A stretch of DNA of 64,000 nucleotides from Tetranychus cinnabarinus (Eukaryota > Arthropoda > Arachnida > Trombidiformes > Tetranychidae), in contig WHVY01000001.1 in the NCBI GenBank assembly GCA_022266195.1, forward strand, positions 14,880,001-14,944,000, given 5' to 3'. Below are positions 46,330-57,505 of the stretch, in pieces. Numbering within the stretch: position 1 is the first letter of the stretch; each line of letters begins with the position of its first letter. Made by a program: the position numbers and the translations under genes. Under the pieces are notes generated by a model. That model had not been told where the DNA came from and searched no databases. It worked only from the letters and a program-made list of their open reading frames with translations.

Positions 46330-46545
46330 ATGTTGCTACGACGGACGGAAAGATTAACAATAATCTATCAGGTTGTCTGCCATGGACTCAATCAAAGTAA
46401 GCCTGTTACTCCCAACTCTTTCAGTTATCGTCAACTTAATTGGTTATATTGAATCCTCGGAATTATTTGCAATAAAAGTGAATTGGTTGCCATTTATCAT
46501 GATGATCCACTGTTTCGTAACAAAGATCATCATCCTTTTGTTACT
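46330..46545 (+). pseudogene. O-type GR relic, N-terminal block to TM2
   Basis: RRTERLTIIYQVVCHGLNQS, then a Tyr-stop where the intact gene has WDWIIG, then ELVAIYHDDPLFRNKDHHP. This matches the GR at 48397, with a deletion across TM1. It lies exactly where an O-type gene would be expected after the G-type gene ending at 46222. Confidence 0.75.
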
Positions 46546-47100
46546 AGATTACTTACTCTTCCCTTATTACCTCATCATAAACCCCTTCTATCTATTCTTT
46601 TCCCCTTTCAATACCATCAACATAAATACCTTTAACCAGTTACATACATTACACATTTTAGTTTTCTTCAATAAACACGTTTCGATTGTTACCTTTCCTC
46701 AATTTGAGTTACCTCGTAACAAGGCTCGGTACCTCGCAATCCTGCATTGATTTTAGTGTCTACTGTGTTTTACTTTTGTGTTAATTTCATTTAATTTTAA
46801 GTGTTTTCTCAAATTGACTTGGTCAAAAGTCTTTAGCCTTGGGCTCAGTGGATTGTTACATCTTTAACATTCGCCAAAATAGCGGGTAAAGGAGAGAAGA
46901 AACCTTTAACCAAAAGTACCAGTTCTATTGTTAAGACAAGGTCTACATCAAAAGGTGATAAGGAGAACTTATATCATTCGAAAGGACTTGAAAAGGGCTT
47001 TCGAATGATGTATTGAGCTAATGATGAAAACATTAATTGTCTTTGAAATAAGATGATTCTTTGAAATATTCAATATTCTTGAAAAACATGAAAGTTAGAT
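46546..47100. other. Intergenic with a short hairpin
   Basis: Positions 46973-47009 form a perfect 12-bp stem (ATCATTCGAAAG / CTTTCGAATGAT) around 13 nt. The stretch 46840-46995 reads as a lysine-rich open frame (AGKGEKKPLTKSTSSIVKT), possibly coding debris; no family recognised. Confidence 0.4.
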
Positions 47101-47540
47101 TATATCGGTTTGTAGCTCAACACTGGATCGAGTTACAGACATGAAAAATATATTAATTAGAAGTGTTTTAGATGTTTTTCCTAATGACATATTAATTATG
47201 TTGGTCGGATGTTTAATTCTGTTAAAATAGTGGGGTCGCCAGGATGACTTTCACCATTATATTCCCTATGTCAATACATAGACTTTTGACGCCTGGCTAG
47301 TTAATGTTTGTAAAGATTGGTTAAAGTTACAGTAATTAATTATATATCATCAGTTAGCGCTTAAAGAGACAAAGCATATAATATATAAATCAATGTTAGA
47401 AATTATGTGGTTGATGAATTACTGGTGACCCAAGTTGGAGTCAAAAAATGAAAAAATTGAAAAATTTAAGGTTAAATGAAATTAATGGTAAATATGCGTC
47501 TAAGAGTGAATCTGTTGTAGTCATGAGATCTGATTACAAC
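47101..47540. repeat. Dispersed repeat with divergent ORF starts, copy 2 (inverted)
   Basis: Inverted counterpart of 25185-25640. Here the rightward ORF MRSDYNQHREPTQSD stops after 27 codons, and the leftward MSVTRSSVELQTD stops after about 15. Both flanking genes are dead in this copy. Confidence 0.65.
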
Positions 47541-48396
47541 CAACATAGGGAACCTACTCAATCTGACATCCTCCTTAATCTTGAACAACAGTATATCATC
47601 ACGTAAAACTGAATAGCCCTTGAAATAGTTTTGGCGCTTGAATATACAGCTGAACAGAAATGACCCCTGATTTGATTCTGATTCTGTCCGTTTCATGTCT
47701 TAAAGGCGAAACTAGATTTTGATGACATATCTAAACCTAAATATCATACTCTTGTATAATCTACATGTACTATCGATGGTTAATTTATTGATGTACCATT
47801 ATTTATTCTTATTATTTCAATTGCTATGAAAGTAAAATCTGAGCTTAATTTGCAATTTGATTTCAATTGCGCAAGGGTTTGTTGAACAATGATTGCTGGA
47901 AATTGATTTCCAAATCCGATATCAAAGATTAGTGTTATAAAATCTGTCATCCTTCTTCTTCTATTATTAATATCGCTTCGATTGTAAACAATATTTAAAT
48001 CAATTTTCATTCACAATTAATTACATGTATTATTAAGCATTCAATGGATGATGGATGGAAAGATCACGAAATGAAGGAGAAAAATTAATCCAGACTTTCA
48101 CCAATCTTGCAATTAGAGGCGAATCAATGATTTCAATTGGAAGACGCAAAGGAACAATTAAAATATTAAACATGAGTCTAAATCTAATAAACAACTTCAA
48201 GTTTCAACATCGCTAGTTAATAATGGCTAACTGGTTAATACAATTGTTAGTTTTTATAGTAACCGAAAAGACTGTTTTTTGAAATCTGTGCAAATTAGGC
48301 CGAAAATCCAACATTTTTGCTATCCTCCTTTTAATGATTTCTCAACATCCGAAGACAAAAATCATTAGTTTAAATCTAAAAAACTTCCATTTGAAC
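47541..48396. other. Intergenic, with decayed N-terminal GR duplicate
   Basis: Around 48224 the sequence ATGGCTAACTGGTTAATAC, then TAACCGAAAAGACTG and TTTTTTGAAATCTGTGC is a decayed copy of the extra N-terminal segment that is still open in the GR at 53374-55094. Otherwise no gene. Confidence 0.5.
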
Positions 48397-49955
48397 ATGA
48401 CTCGTTTAATAATGCCTAATGCAGTTGCATGTTATTATCGTTACCGAAAAAACTTGTTGCTCAAATATTTGAGAAACATTTTCAGTTTTTTTATAATTTA
48501 TCATAATGATGCTGATTCTTATGCTTCTAAATTGATACGACAGACGGAAAGATTAACAATAATCTATCAGGTTGTCCGCTATGGACTGAATCAAAGTAAG
48601 CCTGTTTCTGCCAACTCTTTTGGTTATCGTCGACTTAATCGGTGGGATTGGATCATCGGAATAACGTCTTTGATCAATTGGAGCAGAGGCATAATGCTTA
48701 TTTGCAATAATAATAGTGAATCGGTTGCCATTTATCTTGGCGACTCAATATTTCGTACTAAAGATCATCAAACTTTACTAATATGGTGTTTGATCATTTA
48801 TTCAATCTTAATCATCTTTCGAGAATGGATTCTAATTCTTGAATCCAAGGGAAATCTCGAGGCGTTATCCGTTTGGAAAGTTTGTCTCAATGGCTTCACT
48901 CCAGCCAATTTGAAGATGGATAATATCAACTGTAAAAAGCTTCGCACAACAATCATTTCAGTGTCTATTTTTGCTTATTTTACGATGCTAGTATTTCCTC
49001 TATTTATATCAATGTTATTCATTGTCCCATTAATAACCAATCCTTGGATGTACAAGCTACCAAAACTGTTCATTTTTAGTTTTATCTGGACATTTCCATG
49101 TAGCTTTAATGTCTCTTTCTTTTTAATCGGGAGTAGTGGATTTGTCTGGTATCTTATATGTTTATTATCATTTCATCTTTACCGATTAAAAAATTTGCTA
49201 AATATGGCCAATCTACTGAGTAGATCAACTGAAACTATTTCAGTTGATAGACAAGTGAAATCGCTCTGTCTATTAGCCATCCGTCGTCTCAACAGTTTTG
49301 AGTTCGCTGTCAAAAAACTACGGTACGTTTTCTTGTACATTGTCATTGTATTTGCTTTTTCAGCCGATGTATACATTTTCCTTGGTGGCATTATTCGAGT
49401 TTACAATGATATTTTAGCAAATTCACTCGCAATCATTGGTGTGTTCATGCTATCAGTTATTGGAGCATTTGCAATTGCTTTCGGGAAGTTCATCTCAGAG
49501 GTAATTGATAATAGATATTAATACTTTTGTATCAAAATTAATTTTTCTGTTTCCTTTCATTGATAGCTTGATAAGTTAGCGATAAAACTTCACCAATTAT
49601 CCTGCAAGAATAAGCTTTCATTGCAAACAGCAAGCAAAGTAAGGAATTTGATTTGGACAATCAATTAATTTATAAACTTTCAATATCAATAATACTATTG
49701 ATATCTATTATCAATATTATCAATATGTATGACCCGATTTTTCTCACAGGTTTTAGAGCTAATGGATCGGGCTACTGGACCATACAATGGCTTGAAAATC
49801 GGAGACTTTGTGACTCTCGAGAAAAGATTTTTCATATTGGTAACAGGCGTTAATTAATTTCTGACTTAATAATAATCTATCTGTCTCAGTTTATCGTAGA
49901 AAACATATCACTCTTGATGCTATTCACGGTTAACATCGGACCTTTGATAAAATGA
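48397..49955 (+). CDS. Gustatory receptor, O-type, intact (443 aa)
   Basis: Exons are 48397-49500, 49567-49638, 49750-49839 and 49890-49955. The start MTRLIMPNAVACYYRYRKN gives the family-standard 1104-nt exon 1; an in-frame ATG at 48334 would add 21 residues. Type features are RLTIIYQVVRYGLNQSKPV, FGYRRLNRWDW, YNGLKIGDFVTLEKRFF and FIVENISLLML, with exon 2 LSCKNKLSLQTASK. It is the sister of the gene at 53554. Exon 1 ends FAIAFGKFISE rather than FGLIFGNFISE. Confidence 0.88.
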
Positions 49956-50957
49956 TGGAAGCTATGGACTCAAAGTGCAAGCTTAGAACTGGATGCGTGG
50001 TGATTTGGAATGCATCTTGGCTTTAAAAGTGACAATGCTACCTTATTATTGAAACCAAGAAGGAATTAATCAATGACATTACCCGAAAATATTTATTCAA
50101 AAATCTAACCAATTTACCTTCGACTTGATACAAAACTATTGTAGAGCTCATTTCATGAATTAAATCAAGGTATCAATATTATTATATAAACACAGTGACA
50201 GTGAATGTAAGGTAACAGTTTCGTTTTACGGACAAAGGCGTAAACATTAAAACATATGATTTTTTGGTTAGGTAAGTTGTTGGTTAAGACTGTAACCGTT
50301 AGCTCAATTTCACTTTTCTACTTTTGGCTTAAGGCCAGTTCATCTTGCCACTCGCGGAAACCTTTTAGCAGTTTTTTAGAAAAGATGTTGCACAGTTAAC
50401 ACATTTAATGAAACTTGAAAACACACATTAAAGCTTAGCTCAAGATGAGCTTATCCAAATCCAAATCCAGTTAGAATTTTATTTTAAAGGTGTTCAGGGG
50501 TGATCCGGATCCTGTCATTTCCTATGCCTTTTGTTTGGCATAGTTGAAAATTTTGCATATTTTCAAGTTCTACCTCAATCATATAAACAATTTTTTACTT
50601 ATAGTTGCGAGAAATCACAAGAAAAATGATTAAGCCAATTCGACCCAAACTTTTTCCTCGCAGGTTACTCATTAAGTCATACCGCTATATGATTGCATTG
50701 TGATCAATAATAAAATCAATTCCAACTGATGATCAATTTTAAAATACATTTGCAATCTTTTATCATAAGTAGAAAGAACACGAAATCATGGGTCCAAATG
50801 ATTATTTTAACCTTCCATTATAGAAGGAATTAATTTAAAGTAAAGAAACAGGCAAGTGAAAATATAATACAAAATAGGTTATTATTACTGTATGGTGCAT
50901 TGATATTGAACAAATATCACAGACTTGATCCGACACATCATAAGCTTAATATTTTTG
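49956..50957. other. Intergenic: 3' flank of O-type, then GR upstream block
   Basis: About 49956-50170 matches 57495-57720 and, partly, 55095-55210 (GTAGAGCTCATTTCATGA). About 50600-50957 matches about 55345-55690. No gene is seen; these are pieces of the tandem unit. Confidence 0.55.
50782..50804 (+). promoter_or_regulatory. Shared upstream dyad, 154 bp before GR start
   Basis: GAAATCATGGGTCCAAATGA then TTA; the right half is slightly degraded compared with 32040 and 55530. Confidence 0.4.
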
Positions 50958-52481
50958 ATGGAAATGGGAATAATGGCTGATACTACTATGACTAACCGGA
51001 AAAAAATCTTTTTAAAAGACTTTACAAATTCGTTTCGTTATTCATTCGTAACTCCCGATTCCGATGTTTTTGATTTTTGTGTTTCTCAACTTGTACAGCG
51101 AACTGAAAGACTGACCATTATCTTTCAAGTTTTGCGAAATGGTTTGAATCAAAATGGCTCCATCAACGTAAATACATTTGGTTATCGTCGATATAATCGA
51201 CTGGATTGGATCATCGGAATTTTATCTTTAATCAATTGGTTCAGATGCATTATTCTTGTTTCCAATAGTAGTGAGGCCGTGTCCATTATACTTGGAGATC
51301 CACTCTTTCGGTGTAAAGATCATCGAATAGCCTTTATAGTGATATTGATTATGCTACCAACCTTGTTCATTGGGCGTGAGTGGCTTTTAAACCTTGAAGC
51401 CAAAGGAAACCTTGAAATATTGTCCGTATGGAAGTTTTGTCGCAATGATTTTAATCCGTTTCACTTACAAATGAATAATCTAAATATCAATAGATTTCGC
51501 TTGTTTGTAACTTTAGTATCACTTGTTGTTTATTGCTCTATGCTTTTAGTTCCTCCATTTTACTCCGTAGGGTTTTTCATTCCATTACTGACCAATCCTT
51601 GGATGTACGAAATTCCTGTATTGGCATTCAGCAGTTTCATTTGGTCGCTTTGAGACATTTTTATTGCCTCTTTTCTTACGAATGCGATTCTTGGATTTGC
51701 CTGGTATTTATTATGCACTTTCTCATTACATCTTTATCGGTTGATTGATTTGCTGGACAGGGCTGATCACTTGAAAAAATCATTTAAAGTATTGAATAAG
51801 AGATACGTCGAATTTTTGTGTTTACTTATCATTCGTCGTCTCAACAGTTTTGAGTTGACTGCTAGCAGATTACGTTATGTCCTCTTTTGTTATGTTTTTG
51901 TATTTGCTTCAGCGAGTGATGTATACATTTTCCTTGGACTGATTGTTAGGGTCTACAATGACTTTTTTGCAGATCTAGTTGCTATAATTGGCTTTTGTAT
52001 TCTTCCGTCTATTGGATTTTTTGGTCTCATTTTCGGAAATTTCATCTCAGAGGTAATCATCAAGTAATTGTTTCATTGTATATGATACAAATAACTTCTT
52101 TCTTGTCTTTCATCAGCTTGATAAGTTAACAGTTAGACTGCACCAGTTAACTTTTAATAATAGACTCTCATTGAGCATATTGAACAAGGTAATGATTGGT
52201 TTATTGATTTCAATGTAAAATAAAATTATAACTTGAAATGTGATGAAGACTGTTCAATGTTTTATGCAGATTTGGGAAGTAATGGATCGAGTCGATGGTC
52301 CATACAATGGCATCAAGATTGGCGACTTTTTTACTCTTGAGAAGAGCTTCTTTATATTCGTAAGATAACCTTACTGATGATCTGATCAAACATTAACTCT
52401 TTTTGTCTTTTCTAGTTCATCTTGGAAAATATATCATTTCTTATTCTAGTCACTATTAACATTGGACCTTTGATTATCTGA
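50958..52481 (+). pseudogene. G-type gustatory receptor with a single nonsense codon
   Basis: Exons are 50958-52052, 52117-52188, 52270-52359 and 52416-52481. The only defect seen is TGA at 51651-51653 (codon 232), where the paralogue at 55698 has TCA in the same context (TGGTC-CTTT-AGACATTTTT). The frame continues unchanged on both sides for the full exon, and all splice sites are sound. The stop truncates the protein before TM4-TM7. The start MEMGIMADTT was chosen by homology. Exon 3 carries VDGPYNGIKIGDFFTLEK, shared with the gene at 55698. One base could distinguish a null allele from a functional one, so a segregating polymorphism or sequencing error is possible. Confidence 0.87.
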
Positions 52482-53373
52482 TCAAAAATACATAAATAAT
52501 GCATTGATTTCAAGAATTCAAATAATGCAAACTATCGCTAGAATAGTTATGAATGTTGAGTAGTAATTGATAATCGAATTATACGGTGAGAAAAGTCTGG
52601 TCATCTTTATTTTACCTGGTCAATCGAAGTTTTCTAATGGAGAAAGTTGATCCGCGGATGCCTCATAAAGTATTTTTAATTGATTGAGATAAAATCAAAC
52701 CACATCAAAAAGGCACGCGTTCTTATTCCCATCGTAAGCAGCATCGTAAGCGATCCAGCAGTAAGAGCAGACCATAAGAAGCCCACTCTGACTCAACGCT
52801 CTGGTCACTTGGACTTTGCCTTTACCAAAGCTCGACTTGTGCCATTGCGGTGCACAAGAAAGGGCTGCTTATGGTCTACTTTAATGGGATCTTTTGTTGC
52901 TGTCGAATTTATAAGTTTCATTTTAGATGAAAAGAGCCTTTCTTGATCAAGTTGGAAGTTGATAATTTTTTAGTTGAATCGGCATGAAAATTGAGTCCCA
53001 GAACCGGAGTAATTTCGGAAACACATCCAAGCCTAAATATCACGATCTTGTATGATCTACTTTGGAAGGTTAAGGAGGGTCTCCAGAATTTTTCACTTTT
53101 TTATCCTTGGGAGTTAAGGACTCAACTTTTTAAACTAAATACAGTTTTTTATGCTTAGTTCAAAAATGAAAACTATTTTTTGGTTGAATCGGCCGTTTTT
53201 GAGTTATTTGAGGTCAAAGTGCCAACTTTTGAGGTCATTTGAGACCGAACCATAAGTCCAATTTTCTTTAAACTTTAGAAGTCAGTAGATCTTGAAAAGG
53301 CCTATCGAATGATGTATAACACTTTTCTCTATGTATCATAGTTTTTGGTTAAATCGCCTTGTACTGAAAACCG
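52482..53373. other. Intergenic with possible RS-like coding debris
   Basis: About 52690-52780 reads in one frame as a short Arg/Ser/Lys-rich stretch (RSYSHRKQHRKRSSSKSRP) ending in a stop. Positions 53020-53370 contain a dispersed repeat with pieces also near 46990 and 47735 (CCTAAATATCA...CTTGTAT, CGAATGATGTAT). No intact gene. Confidence 0.4.
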
Positions 53374-53553
53374 GTGATGAGTGTGAACCACATTAGAAAA
53401 GATATCCGCTGGTTAATAATGGCCAATACAATTGCAAGTTTTTATCGTAACCGAAAAAACTGTTTTTTGAAATCGGTGCAGAAAATTGTCATTATTTCTC
53501 AACTTCCAAACATTAAAACCATCAGTCTAAATCTAACAAACTCTCAGTTGAAC

Positions 53554-55094
53554 ATGGCTCGTTTAATAATGCCTAATGCAGTTGCATGTTATTATCGTTA
53601 CCGAAAAAACTTGTTAGTGAAATATTTGAGAAACATTTTCAGTTTTTTTATAATTTCTCATTCAAATGATGCTAATTCGGATGTTTTTCAATTGATACGA
53701 CGTACGGAAAGATTAACAATAATCTATCAGGTTCTCCGTCATGGACTGAGTCAAATTAAGCCTGTTACTGCCAACTCTTTTGGTTATCGTCAACTTAATC
53801 GATGGGATTGGATCATCGGAATAACTTCTTTGATCAATTGGTGCAGAGGCATAATGCTTATTTGCAATAATAATAGTGAATCGGTTGCCGTTTATCTTGG
53901 TGGTCCAATATTTCGATCTAAAGATCATCAACCTTTACTAATATGGTGTTTGGTCATTTATTCAATCTTAATCATCTTTCGTGAATGGATTCTAATTCTT
54001 GAATCGAAAGGAAATCTCGAGGTATTATCCGTTTGGAAAGTTTGTCTCAATGGCTTCACTCCAGCCAATTTGAAGATGGATAATAGCAATTGTAAAAAGC
54101 TTCGCACAACAATTATCATAGTGTCTATTTTTGCTTATTACATGATGCTGGTATTTCCTCTATTTATATCAATATCGTTCATCGTCCCATCAATAACCAA
54201 TCCATTGGTGTACAAGATACCAAACCTGTTCTTTACTAGTTTTATTTGGTCATTTCCATGTAGCTTTAATGTCTCTTTCTTTTTAATCGGGATTTTTGGA
54301 TTTGGCTGGTATCTAATATGTTTATTATCATTTCATCTTTACCAACTAAAAAATTTACTAAATATGGCCGATCTACTGAACAGATCAACTGAAATAGTTT
54401 CAGTTGATAGACAAGTCACATTGCTCTGTCTATTAGCCATCCGTCGTCTCAACAGTTTCGAGTTCGCTGTCAAAAAACTACGGTACGTTTTCTTTTACAT
54501 TGTCATTGTATTTGCCTTTTCAGCCGATTTATACATTTTCCTTGGTGGCATTATTCGAGTTTACAATGATATTTTAGCAAATTCCCTCGCAATCATTGGT
54601 GTGTTCATGCTATCAGTTATTGGAGCCTTTGCAATTGCATTTGGGAAGTTCACCTCAGAGGTATTATAATTAATAATAGATAATTTTGTATCAAAATTGA
54701 TTTTGTTGTTTTCTTTCATTGATAGCTTGATAAATTAACAATAAAACTTCACCAATTATCCTGCAAGAATAAGCTTTCATTGCAAACAGCAAGCAAAGTA
54801 AGGAATAATGATTCGAATGAAAAAACTATAACTTTATAAACCTAAAATAAAGACTTATATTCAATAAATTTATGATATTTTGCACAGATTTTAGAGTTAA
54901 TGGATCGGGCTGCTGGACCATACAATGGCGTCAAAATCGGAGACTTTGTGACTCTTGAGAAAAGATTTTTCCTATTGGTGAGAGTTAATTAATTAATTTC
55001 TGACTTGATAATAATCTATCTGTCTCAGTTTATCGTAGAAAATATATCACTCTTGATGCTATTCACGGTCAACATTGGACCTTTGATAAAGTGA
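53554..55094 (+). CDS. Gustatory receptor, O-type, intact (444 aa), with extendable N-terminus
   Basis: Exons are 53554-54660, 54726-54797, 54888-54977 and 55029-55094. The start MARLIMPNAVACYYRYRKN was chosen to match the sister at 48397. The frame is open back to ATG at 53374, which would add 60 residues. That extension contains a second, diverged copy of the same N-terminal segment (RWLIMANTIASFYRNRKN), that is, an in-frame tandem duplication. The rest follows the O-type: RLTIIYQVLRHGLSQ, FGYRQLNRWDW, FAIAFGKFTSE, VKIGDFVTLEKRFF, FIVENISLLML. Which start is used cannot be decided from the sequence alone. Confidence 0.86.
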
Positions 55095-55697
55095 TGGAAA
55101 ATGTGGAATCCAAGTGTAACCGAATGCTAAGAACTAACATAGAGTAACACGAATTGTAGATGAATTTGAATGTATCATAGTTTTAAAGAGGACAGTTCTA
55201 TTGACTTATCATAAGAACACTATGGAAGTGAAAGTTATTAAAAAAATAAACCAACATTCCTAATGAGTATTGTCCCTTGATTGATTTCTCATTCAATTAA
55301 TAATATTATACTAGGTGTACATCTCTACATCGTCGTGTCTGAACTACTGTTAGTTGCAAACAATTGCCAGAAAAAAATGTTTGAACCAATTTGACCCAGA
55401 AATTTTTCCTATAGGTTACCTATTTTCGAGCAACCGTCTCATTGTGATCAATCAAACCAATTTCAACCGATAATCAATGATCAATTTTAAAACATATTTG
55501 CAATCTTTTATTATAAGTAGAAAGAACACGAAATCATAGGTGTAAATGATTTAATACTAATAGCATAACCTTTCATATTAGAAATGTATTACTTCAAGGT
55601 GTAGACGAATAGAAGAAGGAAATTGAAAACACATATAAAATTATATTATAATATTATTATATTATAATATAATACAAAATAGATTGTTTTTTGCACA
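55095..55697. other. Intergenic: duplicated unit flank
   Basis: Matches the flank 50600-50957; ends in an AT-palindromic run (about 55648-55676) just before the next GR start. No gene. Confidence 0.5.
55530..55553 (+). promoter_or_regulatory. Shared upstream dyad, 145 bp before GR start
   Basis: GAAATCATAGGTGTAAATGA then TTTA; same position relative to the ATG as at 44526 and 50782. Confidence 0.45.
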
Positions 55698-57220
55698 ATG
55701 GCTGGTGCTACTGAAAGTTCTGCGAGTAACCGAAAAAACTACTTTTTAGTACATTTGGTAAACTTGTTCCGCTATTCATTTGTAACTCCCAATCCTAATG
55801 AAGTCGATTTTTGTGTTTCTCAAATTGTACAACGAACAGAAAGACTGACCATCATCTTTCAAGTTTTACGTAATGGTTTGGATCAAAATAACTCTATCAA
55901 TGTAAATGCATTTGGTTATCGTCGATATAATTGGATGGATTGGATCATCGGCATAGTTTCTTTAATCAATGGATTGAGATGCATTGTACTCATTTGCACT
56001 GGTAGTGAGGCTGTGACCATTATTCTTGGAGATCCACTTTTTCGTTTTAAAGATCGTCAGATTTGCATTGCAGTGTCATTTATTATATTATTAGCCTTGA
56101 TCATTTTTCGAGAGTGGATTTTAACCCTTGAAGCCAAAGGAAGCCTCGAAATACTGTCTATATGGAAATATTGTCGCAAAGATTTTAATCCAGTTTACTT
56201 ACAAATGAATGAAGTAAACATAAATAGATTTCGCTTAACTGTTATTTTAGTGTCACTTGTTGTTTATTTCACTATGCTTGTAGTTCCAGTATTTCTATCA
56301 GTTGGCTTTTTCACCACATTACTGACCAATCCTTGGATGTACAAAACTCCTGGATTGGCGATCTATTGTTTCCTTTGGTCACTTTCAGACATTTTTATTG
56401 CCTCTTTTCTTACGAATTCAACTCTCGGATTTACCTGGTATTTACTATGCACACTCTCATTACATCTTTATCGGTTGACTGATTTGTTAGACAGGGCTTG
56501 TCACTTGAAAAAATCAACTAAAGGAGCCTTGAATCAGAGAGACATGGAGTTATTAAGTTTGCTAATCATTCATCGTCTCAACAGTTTTGAGTTGACTGCT
56601 AGCAGATTACGTTATGTGCTCTTTTATTACGTTTTTGTATCTGCTTCGTCGGGTGATTTATACATTTTCCTTGGACTAGTTGTTAGGATCTACAATGAAT
56701 TTTTAGCCAATCTAGTTGCAATGATTGGCATTTTCATTCTTCCGTCTATTGGAATTTTCGGTCTTATTTTCGGAAAATCTGCCTCAGAGGTAATTAGCTA
56801 TCACTTTCATTATAGTTTTCGATTCAAAATCTCTTGTCTTTTAGCTCGATAAGTTGACAGTTATATTGCACAATTTGACGTTGAATAATAGACTCTCATT
56901 GAACATGCTGAACAAGGTAATGATTAGTTTATTGATTTTAATGCTAAATAAATTTATGCAATAAGCAGAAATGCAATATAGACTGATGAATGTACGATTT
57001 TTATACAGATTTGGGAAGTAATGGAGCGAGTCGATGGTCCATACAATGGCATCAAGATTGGAGACTTTTTTACTCTTGAGAAGAGCTTTTTTATATTCGT
57101 AAGATAACCTTACTGATGATCTGATCAAACATTAACTCTTTTCGTCTTTTCTAGTTCATCTTGGAAAATATATCAACTCTTATGCTATTCACAGTTAACA
57201 TTGGACCTTTGCTTAATTGA
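55698..57220 (+). CDS. Gustatory receptor, G-type, intact (439 aa)
   Basis: Exons are 55698-56789, 56845-56916, 57009-57098 and 57155-57220. It begins MAGATESSASNRKNYF, followed by IVQRTERLTIIFQVLRNGLD, FGYRRYNWMDW, REWILTLEAKGSLEILSIW, NPWMYKTPGLAI, LRYVLFYYVFVSASSGDLYI, FGLIFGKSASE. Exon 3 is VDGPYNGIKIGDFFTLEK, nearly identical to that of the gene at 50958. One substitution puts Glu in place of Asp in the usual VMDR (VMER). It is the closest intact relative of the nonsense-bearing gene at 50958. Confidence 0.88.
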
Positions 57221-57319
57221 TAAATAGATAAATCATCGATTTCCAGCATCCAATTATACAATTGAAGGTGATGGTATGTAAATGAAAAAAAAAGATAATT
57301 GAGAGTATTCACGATTTTG

Positions 57320-57505
57320 AGCAAGTTTTGGAAGTAATGGTTCGATTCGATGACCATACAATGACGTTAAAATCAAAGAATTTGTGACTCTTAAGTAAAG
57401 ATTTTTCAAACTAATATTAATCTATCCGACTCGTCCGTTTATAAATGAAAACATAAATTTTAATGCTATTCACAATTTACATCGGACTTTTTATGAAAAG
57501 ATTTC
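57320..57505 (+). pseudogene. Relic of GR exons 3 and 4 (O-type)
   Basis: GTTTTGGAAGTAATGG, then CCATACAATGACGTTAAAAT and TTTGTGACTCTTAAG is a damaged YNG-KxGDF exon; about 57440-57495 is a damaged TM7 exon. The DNA that follows matches the 3' flank of the O-type gene at 48397. It marks the position of a deleted O-type gene downstream of the G-type gene at 55698. Confidence 0.75.

Noticed and set aside
46373..46750. 125-codon ORF
   Set aside because: Its first part is an alternative frame of the O-type GR relic and the rest is AT-rich spacer.
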